Below, piece by piece: positions 55,943-64,000 of a stretch of DNA of 64,000 bases. The notes beneath the pieces are model-generated. The model was given only the letters and a program-made list of their open reading frames with translations. It was not told the origin of the DNA and ran no database searches. Source of the DNA: Arion vulgaris (taxonomy: Eukaryota > Mollusca > Gastropoda > Stylommatophora > Arionidae). A program made the position numbers and the translations under genes. Location: positions 83,337,803 through 83,401,802 of the forward strand of contig CM036755.1 in assembly GCA_020796225.1 (NCBI GenBank). Reading direction: 5' to 3'. Each line of letters starts with the position of its first letter. The stretch's first letter is position 1.

Positions 55943-57164
55943 AACAAAACAAAACTACTTTTCAGCATTATTATGAGAAGGGTACGAAACAAAATAAGAC
56001 CAGAAGTTAAGGAAGAACAATGTGGCTTTGTTGAACGCAGAGGAACAAACAACGCAATATATACAATAAGAACAATAATGGAAAGATCAATAGAAATGAA
56101 GTTGGACTTATACCTATGTTTCATAGACTACTCAAAAGCTTTCGATAAAGTAAAACATGGAGAAATAATCAGCATGTTAGAAAGTATAAATATTGATGGT
56201 AAAGATCTTAGACTGATCAAGAATTTGTACTGGCAACAAACCGCAGCCATTAGACTAGAGAGTAAGATTGGAATCTATCAGGCGATACAGTTAGGAGTAC
56301 GACAAGGGTGCGTACTCTCACCAGACCTATTCAACTTATATAGCGAAAACATCATGAGATCTATAGAAGAAAAGACAGGAATAGCAGTCGGTGGACAAAA
56401 TATAAACAACCTAAGGTACGCTGATGACACAATTCTCATGGCTACAAATGAACACGATCTGCAAGACTTGATAGACATACTAGTGAGAGAAAGTGAAAAG
56501 AAAGGATTAAGCATGAATATAAAGAAAACAGAGGTTATGGTTGTCTCCAAGAAACAAGAAACACCAACATGCAATATCAAAATAAATAACACAACACTGA
56601 AACAAGTCCATCGATTCAAGTATCTAGGAACATTCTTAACACCAGATGGAAGATGTACAACAGAGATTAGGAGTAGAATAGCTCAAACGAAAGCAGCTTT
56701 TATGAAAATGAAGAACACACTATGCGTGAACTCACTACCAATGACACTGCGAAAACGAGTACTCCAATGCTATATTGAACCAATTCTTATGTATGGCAGC
56801 GAATCATGGACACTGAACAAACAATCAATACGATCATTGGAAGCCACAGAGATGTGGTTTTACAGAAGAATGTTGAGAATTCCATGGACAGCAAAGAAAA
56901 CAAACATGGAGGTTTTAAATCAGGCCTGCACACAAAGAAACCTTATCAAAAGAATAAGAATCCGACAATCAAGGTTCTTCGGGCATATAATGCGAAGAAA
57001 GGTTTAGAACATTTGTGACTACAGGTAAAATTCAGGAAGAGAGATCGGGAAGACAGAGGAGAAGATGTTGGATGGCTGACATCATGGTTGCAAAATATCA
57101 GAAGTCAGAACTGATTACATGCACAGTAGTAAAGAGAGTTGTGGAGAACATGATGCCTAGCGCG
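55943..57164 (+). mobile_element. LINE copy with a long RT frame in the TATAAATGAT array
   Basis: Array sequence lies on both sides. The plus strand has one 344-codon frame (55973-57007), then a frame change into VTTGKIQEERSGRQRRRCWM and a C-terminal end near 57170. The 5' half of the LINE (endonuclease and early RT) is absent. The [18 protein letters not shown] wording and YADDT active site separate it from LINE-A and LINE-Y. Confidence 0.92.
55973..57007 (+). pseudogene. LINE reverse transcriptase, 344-codon open frame
   Basis: Contains [40 protein letters not shown] (first catalytic Asp), [37 protein letters not shown] (catalytic Asp pair), [71 protein letters not shown] and [12 protein letters not shown]. 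This is the longest non-repeat frame with intact RT motifs besides LINE-A. It is 5'-truncated, so the Met at 55973 is not a native start. The frame ends by a shift shortly before the usual C-terminus. Confidence 0.92.
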
Positions 57165-58680
57165 CAGTAGCATAATGATTGATAAATGATCTGTTAGTTT
57201 AATGATGTTAATATAAATGATGATGTTAGTATAAATGATGTGTTAGTATAAATGATGTGTTAGTATAAATTATGTGTTAGTATAAATGATGTTAGTAGTA
57301 TAAATGATGTTAGTATAAATGATCTGTTAGTTTAATGATGTTAATATCAATGATGATGTTAGTATAAATGATCTGTTAGTTTAATGATGTTAATATAAAT
57401 GATGATGTTAATATCAATGATGATGTTAGTATAAATGATCTGTTAGTTTAATGATGTTAATATAAATGATGATGTTAGTATAAATGATGTGTTAGTATAA
57501 ATGATGTGTTAGTATAAATGATGTGTTAGTATAAATGATGTTAGTAGTATAAATGATGTTAATATAAATGATGTTAGTATAAATGTTGTTAGTAGTATAA
57601 ATGTTGTTAGTATAAATGATATGTTAGTATAAATGATGTTAGTAGTATAAATGATGTTAGTATAAATTTTTTGTTAGTTATAAATGATGTTATATAAATG
57701 ATGTGTTAGTATAAATGATGTGATGATGTTAGTATAAATGATGTTAGTATAAATTGTTAGTATAAATGATTGTTAGTATAAATGATGTTAGTATAAATGA
57801 TGTGTTAGTATAAATGATGTGTTAGTATAAATGATTGTTAGTATAAATGATGTTATAGTATAAATGTGTGTTAGTATAAATGATATGTTAGTATAAATGA
57901 TGTTAGTAGTATAAATGATGTTAGTATAAATGATTGTTAGTATAAATGATGTTAGTATAAGTGTAGTTAAATGATTGTTAGTATAAATGATGTGTTAGTA
58001 TAAATGATGTTAGTATAAATGATGTGTTAGTATAAATGATGTGTTAGTATAAATGATGTTAGTATAAATGATGTGTTAGTATAAATGATGTTAGTATAAA
58101 TGATGTTAGTATAAATGATGTTAGTATAAATGATGTGTTAGTATAAATGATGTGTTAGTATAAATGATGTTATATAATGATGTTAGTATAAATGATTAGT
58201 AAAGATGTTAGATAAATGATGTGTTAGTTATAAATGATGTTAGTATAAATGATTGTTAGTATAAATGATGTTTAGTATAAATGATTGTTAGTATAAATGA
58301 TTGTTAGTTAATATGTTAATATAATGATGATGTTAGTATAAATGATGTGTTAGTATAAATGATGTGTTAGTATAAATGATGTTGTATAAATGATGTTAGT
58401 ATAAATGATTGTTAGTATAAATGATGTGTTAGTATAAATGATCTGTTATATAAATGTGTTAGTATAAATATCTGTTATATAAATGATGCTTTAGTATAAA
58501 TGATGTTAGTATAAATGATGTTAGTATAAATGATGTGTAGTATAATGATGTTAGTATAAATGATGATGTTAGTAAAATGATGATGTTAGTATAAATGATG
58601 TGTTAGTAAAATGATGTGTTAGTATAATGATGATGTTAGTATAAATGATGTTGTTAGTATCAATGATGTGTTGATGTTAA
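57165..58680. repeat. TTAGTATAAATGAT(GTG) array, right part (about 95 short units)
   Basis: Units of 13-19 bp (TTAGTATAAATGATG with optional TG or ATG). From about 57660 on, single-base losses are frequent. It is the continuation of 55875-55942. Confidence 0.93.
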
Positions 58681-58744
58681 GTGACCTTGATTGTCATCTC
58701 TTATTTTGACATTTTTCTCTATTTCTAATTGCTCTTCATTTATC

Positions 58745-58762
58745 TATCACTTCACCTCGCTC

Positions 58763-58793
<31 letters not shown>

Positions 58794-58847
58794 CACTCTT
58801 TCTCTCTCTCTCTCTCTTCTCTCTTCTCTCTCTCTTCTCACTCTTTC

Positions 58848-58895
<48 letters not shown>

Positions 58896-58899
58896 CTCT

Positions 58900-58932
<33 letters not shown>

Positions 58933-58933
58933 T
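58745..58933. repeat. (CT)n microsatellite
   Basis: Nearly pure CT with CTTT interruptions. Leu/Ser frames across it are artefacts. Confidence 0.97.
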
Positions 58934-59037
58934 ACATTTATAATACATACGTTTCTCTTACACCGCTTACATTGAATGTGAAATACTACACAAATGACAT
59001 AACATGACCGATTTGAATAGATGTTAATTCTATCACA

Positions 59038-59125
59038 TTATATTCCTACGTTATTTTGAAATTACTTCTCAGTTATTGAATTATATTCCTACGTTATTTT
59101 GAAATTACTTCTCAGTTATTGATGT
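59038..59125. repeat. 45-bp duplication (2 units)
   Basis: ATTATATTCCTACGTTATTT is followed by TGAAATTACTTCTCAGTTAT; the pair occurs twice. Confidence 0.93.
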
Positions 59126-59139
59126 TTTTTCCTTTTATT

Positions 59140-59393
59140 ACCAGGTGGATGATATAATTGGTTGTCCACTCTTGACGTTAAGCGTAGTAGTAGGAGCTTT
59201 AATTTTAGTTCCAGGGCAAGATGAGTCGCCCTTGGTGTGTTATATTCTTGTTTATTTAGTGTGGTTTTGATGTTGTCTATCCATCTTTATCTTGGTCTTC
59301 CCTTGGCTCTATTACCTGATCTGTTTTTAGTGTATGCTATTATTGGTGGTTGGTTGTATTCCATTCTCATTAAATGTCCAAACCACTGCATTT
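59140..59393 (-). pseudogene. LINE C-terminus, lower part of a split copy
   Basis: The minus strand reads MQWFGHLMRMEYNQPPIIAY, NRAKGRPRQRWMDNIKTTL, ATHLALELKLLLLRLTSRVD and ends NQLYHPPG. It continues the protein that breaks off at EYIERQMRW near 60030; CCACTGCATTT (59383-59393) and CCACCGCATTT (60029-60039) flank the insertion. It is related to the 24.2-kb fragment. Confidence 0.85.
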
Positions 59394-60028
59394 AATGGGA
59401 TGTAATGTGAATGTAATCCATCCGTTGGAATGTAATGTGATAGAATCAAATTTAAAACGAAAACATGTCCCCATGAATACAAAAAGAGCATTGTTCAACA
59501 CAATATTTCTCCCTACATTATGCTATCAGTGTCAAACCAGGATGCTGACATTAAATGACAGACAGAAGAAAACTAGTCACAACAGAGATGAAGTGTCTAC
59601 GAAGAATGATTGGAGTAAAACGATGAGACCGGCTTAGAAATGAAGACATCAGAAAAAAAGTCTGCACAACATCAGTACTGAAATTTATCAAGAAGCAACA
59701 AATTAAATGGTTCAGCTACATAAGCAGATTACCAGATGGGCGTGCACCACAAAGAGCAATATTGCTCCGATACAGTGGATACAAAGGAACAGGCCGGCCA
59801 CTCAAAAGGTGGACCTCAGAGATAACAGAGGCGACGAAAGACACTATTTATGAAGCGCATAGAAAAGCATGTGCTAGAAAACTCTTCTTACCCTGAAGCT
59901 GTGAGGCAAATCCGGATTGGAGAATAGAGAGAAAGACAATGTGCATAGGAAGGTTTGCTCCAGGTGTCTACTTTTATGACCTGACGCTGAAAGGCAAAAC
60001 AGGATTAGAGAATAGATAGATACAAAGA
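59394..60028 (+). mobile_element. LINE-D 3' copy inserted in another LINE
   Basis: The plus strand encodes LKRKHVPMNTKRALFNTIFL, PTLCYQCQTRMLTLNDRQKK, then frame changes, EMKCLRRMIGVKR, RNEDIRKKV, FIKKQQIKWFSYISRLPDGR, GTGRPLKRWTSEITEATKD. The 3' tail is AATAGATAGATA (about 60011-60022). It is the same family as 39820-40465. An 11-bp near-perfect target duplication flanks it. RT is absent. Confidence 0.88.
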
Positions 60029-60610
60029 CCACCGCATTTGTCTTTCAATATATTCGGTGCATGAAGTTATGCCTACTCTATTTCTGATGTCCTCGTTTCG
60101 TGGTCTATCTTTCCTGGTGATTTCCACTGCCTTCCTCAAGTATTTCACCTCGCAAGTGGTGGGCTTTCTGTGGTGTATTGCTGTCAGAGACCAAGTTTGG
60201 CCCTATTAACAAAGTGTTGGCAGAAAAATACTTTTATCATCTGTCTTTTCACTTCCATCTTGATCTTTGGGTGTTGTAGTAATGGTGCCAGCTAGTAGGT
60301 CACTGCATTTGCTTTTTGGCTTCTTGTCTCTATTTCTCTATAGAGTTTTCCATCCTCTGTGAAAATGCTGCCTACATATTTGAATTGAGAAACTTGCTTT
60401 ACTCTGGTGTTGTCTATTTGTATGTTTGCTTGGCTTGGTGTTCTACTTATTTTCATGGTCTCGGTCTTTTGTGTGTGGATTTTCTTATTGTAATTCATGC
60501 ACGCTATTAAAAATGAATTCATATGATGTTATAGCTGATCTTCATCTTCATAGATTAGACTTTGATCGTCTGCAAAAAGTAAATAGTTCATTTAATTACA
60601 TGATAATTAT
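60029..60610 (-). pseudogene. LINE RT C-terminal region, upper part of a split copy
   Basis: The minus strand encodes NYLLFADDQSLIYEDEDQL (about 60590, catalytic Asp pair), MNYNKKIHTQKTETMKIS, VSQFKYVGSIFTEDGKLYRE, QKANAVTYQLAPLLQHPKIK, then broken frames to RNEDIRNRVGITSCTEYIER. It is close to LINE-A in wording. Everything upstream of FADD is missing. Confidence 0.88.
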
Positions 60611-60805
60611 TAAAATTGAAATAAGAAAACATGTAGACATGTTTGATGTTCCAGTGTTGTAATTATTCTAATTGTACTTACCGTCATTTAGTTCTACATC
60701 TTGCTGTGATTCTGCGTCGTTTGTCATTTCCTCTGTGCTTTTTTTATACAGTGCTGGTTGCTCAAATTGCTGTGAACAATTAACCAGTAAACATCAATAA
60801 TCATT
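60611..60805. other. No recognisable feature
   Basis: AT-rich spacer. Confidence 0.4.
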
Positions 60806-60807
60806 CA

Positions 60808-61610
60808 CTTATCGAACTAGATCAAAGTCAAATAGAGTTTCTTCTTCTTCCTCTTCGATTGCTTCATATCGATCACTTATCGAACTAGATCAAAGTCAAA
60901 TAGAGTTTCTTCTTCCTCTTCTATTGCTTCATATCGATCACTTATCAAACTAGATCACAGTCAAATAGGGTTTCTTCTTCTTCTCTTCTATTGCTTCATA
61001 TCGATCACTTAATAAACTAGATCAAGTCAAATAGAGTTTCTTCTTCCTCTTCTATTGCTTCATATCGATCACTTATCGAACTAGATCAAAGTCAAATAGA
61101 GTTTCTTCTTCCTCTTCTATTGCTTCATATCGATCACTTATCAAACTAGATCAAAGTCAAATAGAGTTTCTTCTTCTTCTCTTCTATTGCTTCATATCGA
61201 TCATATCAAACTAGATCAAGTCAAATGATTTCTTCTTCCTCTTCTCGTGCTTCATATCGTCACTTATCAAACTAGATCAAAAGTCAAATGATTTCTTCTT
61301 CTTCCTCTTCTATTGCTTCATATCAGTACTTATCAAACTAGATCAAAGTCCAAATGAGTTTCTTCTTTACATCTTCTATTGCTTCATATCGATCTATATC
61401 AAACTAGATCAAAAGTCAAATAGAGTTTCTTCTTCTTCATAATCTATTGCTTCTATCAGATCACTTATCAAACTAGATCAGAGTCAAATGAGTTTCTTCT
61501 TCTTCCTCTTCTATTGCTTCATATCGATCACTTATCGAACTAGATCAAAGTCAAATAGAGTTTCTTCTTCTTCCTCTTCAGACACTTCATATCGATCATT
61601 TGTTAAACCA
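60808..61610. repeat. 65-68-bp tandem array (about 12 units)
   Basis: The unit begins CGATCACTTATCAAACTAGA and contains TCAAATAGAGTTTCTTCTTC and TATTGCTTCATAT. Length differences come from the CTT run. Units between 61195 and 61470 are indel-rich. Confidence 0.94.
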
Positions 61611-61845
61611 CTATTTGTGATTTGTTTGTGATCTGATAGTAAGAAAGATTATACCATGTGCCAGTTACGCTTTGGAGGCAGAGCACATCTGTGCTGTGAC
61701 GCTTTTTATTTATAGGTAGTCTTTCTAGGCCTCTTACGTTAGGCTCCTCTTACGACATGCATTGTAGATCGCAATTATTACTACTTCTGTGCTTCCCTTA
61801 CAAGTCCCGACAACATACAGGTGGAATAAAGCCTCCTAACAAAAG
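61611..61845. other. No recognisable feature
   Basis: Single-copy spacer between arrays. Confidence 0.4.
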
Positions 61846-62262
61846 ATTATTCAGATGCAGTCAGGAGACACATGTTTCTCAAATTACAGTCGGAGACACA
61901 TGTTCTCAAGTTACAGTCGGAGACACATGTTCTCGTTACAGTCAGGAGACACATTTCTCAAGTCAGAGACACATGTTCTCCGTTACAGTCAGAACACATG
62001 TTCTCAAGTTGCAATCCAGAGACACATGTTCTCAAGTTACAGTCGGAGACACATGTTCTCAAGATTACAGTCGAGGACACATGTTCTCAAGTACAGTCAG
62101 AACACATGTTCACCAAGTTACAGTCAGAGACACATGTTTCTCAGGGTGCAGTCAAGGAGACACATGTTCTCAAGATTACAGTCGGAGACACATGTTCTCA
62201 AGATACAGTGAGAGACATGTTCTCAAGTTACAGTCAGGAGACACATGTTCTCAAGTTTTAAA
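61846..62262. repeat. 27-bp tandem array (about 15 units)
   Basis: The unit is ACATGTTCTCAAGTTACAGT plus CGGAGAC, with frequent one- or two-base indels. Frames reading through it in three phases are artefacts. Confidence 0.92.
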
Positions 62263-62392
62263 ATGAAAAGATTTTCTCAGAATTTCCACTGGAACTTTCA
62301 TATTTGTTGAGGATCTGTAGTTGATTCTGGCGGACTTTCTAAGTCTAGTAACTTATCAGATCTGAGATGCATATCACTAATAGTCTGCTATA
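62263..62392. other. Spacer between arrays
   Basis: No motif recognised. Confidence 0.4.
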
Positions 62393-64000
62393 ATGCTTGA
62401 TGTACTATGTTTTACATATCACTAATAGTCTACTTATAATGTAGTATACTATATTTTACATATCACTAATAGTCTACTTATAATGTGGTATACTATATTT
62501 TACACATATCACTAATAGTCTACTTATAATGTGATGTACTATGTTTTATATAATAGTCTGCTTATAATATGATGATGTACTATATTTTCACATATCACTA
62601 ATAGTACTTATAATGTATTATACTATATTTTACATATCACTAATAGTCTACTTATAATGTGATATACTATGTTTATATCACTAATAGTCTACTTATAATA
62701 GGATATACTATGTTTTACATATCACTAATAGTCTACCATAATGTGATATTACTATGTTTACATATCACTAATAGATCTACTTATAATGTGATGTACTATG
62801 TTTTATGCTTATCACTAATAGTCTTATAATAGGATATACTATGTTTTATATCACCTAATATTCTACTTATAATGTAGTATTACTATGTTTGCATATCACT
62901 AATAGTCTACTTATATTAGCGATGTACTATGTTTCACATATCATAATAGTCTACTTATAATGTGATGTACTATATTTACATATCACTAATGATCTACTTA
63001 TAATATGATGTACTATGTTTACATATCACTAATAGTCTACCCATATTAGTGTACTATGTTTTACATATCACTAATAGTCTACTTATAATGTGATGTACTA
63101 TGTTTATATCACTAATAGTTTTACATAATGTGATGTACTATATTTTACATATACTAATAGTCTACTTATAATGTGATATACTATGTTTTACATATCACTA
63201 ATAGTCTACTTATAATGTGATGTACTATGTTTTACATATCACTAATGATCTACTATAATGTGATGTACTATGTTTTACATATCACTAATAGTCTACTTAT
63301 AATGTGATGTACTATGTTTTACATATCACTAATAGTTTACTTATAATGTGATGTACTATATTTTTACATATCACTAATAGTTTACTTATAATGCTTTAGT
63401 ATACTATATTTTACATATCACTAATAAATACTTATAATATGATATACTATGTTTTACATATCACTAATAGTCTACTTATAATGTGATGTACTATGTTTTT
63501 ACTATCACTAATAGTCTACTTATAATGTGATATACTATGTTTTACATATCACTAATAGTCTACTTATAATGTGATGTACTGTTTTATGCTCACTAATAGT
63601 CTACTTATAATGTGATGTGTATGTTTTACATATCACTAATAGTCTACTTATAATGTGGTATACTATGTTTTACATATCACTAATAGTCTACTTATAATGC
63701 CATTATTACTATATTTTACATATCACTAATAGTCTACTTATAATGTGATGTACTATATTTTTATATCACTAATAGTCTACTTATAATGTGATGTACTATA
63801 TTTTACATATCACTAATAGTTTAACATAATGGTATACTATGTTTTACATATACTAATAGTCTACTTATAATGTGATATACTATGTTTCACATATCTCTAA
63901 TAGTCTACTTATAAATGTGATGTACTATGTTTTGCCTTATACTAATGATACTTATAATGTGATGTACTATGTTTTTACATATCACTAATGGTTGCTTATA
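62393..64000. repeat. 44-bp tandem array (about 36 units), runs off the window
   Basis: The unit begins ACATATCACTAATAGTCTAC and contains TTATAATGTGATGTACTATG. Many units have single-base indels. The array reaches the last base, so its true size is unknown. Confidence 0.94.

Noticed and set aside
58691..59007. Leu/Ser-rich frames
   Set aside because: They cross a CT microsatellite.
16405..64000. CRISPR-like arrays
   Set aside because: The repeats are contiguous without unique spacers, and the mobile elements are eukaryotic.

Overview
The window is eukaryotic, almost certainly invertebrate animal, nuclear DNA. I see no host protein-coding gene. It is AT-rich, has no operon-like gene spacing, and consists of tandem repeats plus broken retrotransposons and DNA transposons. 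Penelope-like elements (PLEs) with a GIY-YIG endonuclease, several LINE lineages, a ZBED-like hAT, a Tc1/mariner-type element and tRNA-derived SINEs together suggest a marine invertebrate such as a lophotrochozoan or cnidarian. The species cannot be named from the sequence. By my rough tally of array boundaries, tandem arrays cover about 45% of the window.

Layout. 1-1.2 kb: unassigned DNA and short repeats. 1.25-4.0 kb: a 40-bp satellite split by a fold-back PLE. 4.0-7.4 kb: remnants of an RNase H-bearing LINE ('LINE-H') and a PLE with a LINE-H nested in it. 7.4-8.5 kb: a SINE and a dispersed element ('R41') carrying one 41-bp unit. 8.65-10.85 kb: the most complete PLE. 11.2-15.0 kb: a SINE, then about 58 copies of a 60-bp repeat that reads straight into a LINE C-terminus. 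16.4-28.7 kb: arrays with periods of 57, 46, 57, 68 and 61 bp, with two LINE fragments. 28.8-33.1 kb: a 45-bp-repeat element, a hAT remnant, and a 75-bp array built from a LINE endonuclease domain. 33.6-39.7 kb: a TAC-rich array invaded by a 5'-truncated LINE and by a 4.2-kb DD-E transposon whose transposase is itself split by a LINE. 39.8-44.5 kb: a LINE with an internal 35-bp amplification, then about 84 copies of the 45-bp repeat. 45-50 kb: a 70-bp array with a LINE insertion, then a second R41 copy amplified to about 28 units and hit by another LINE. 50.4-55.5 kb: a three-level LINE nest. 55.6-64 kb: a SINE, a TATAAATGAT-like array split by a LINE, CT microsatellites, a LINE-in-LINE nest, and arrays of 65, 27 and 44 bp running to the window edge.

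How the parts relate. Nothing here works as a pathway; the logic is genomic. Mobile elements repeatedly land in tandem arrays, and several arrays were born inside mobile elements. Three arrays (60, 75 and 35 bp) are recognisably pieces of LINE coding sequence, and the first two kept their reading frame, which explains the very long ORFs. Two dispersed elements carry an array whose copy number differs greatly between two places in the window. Reading frames across 57-bp and similar arrays should not be taken as genes. Several arrays contain stretches of scattered single-base indels that look like unpolished long-read consensus.
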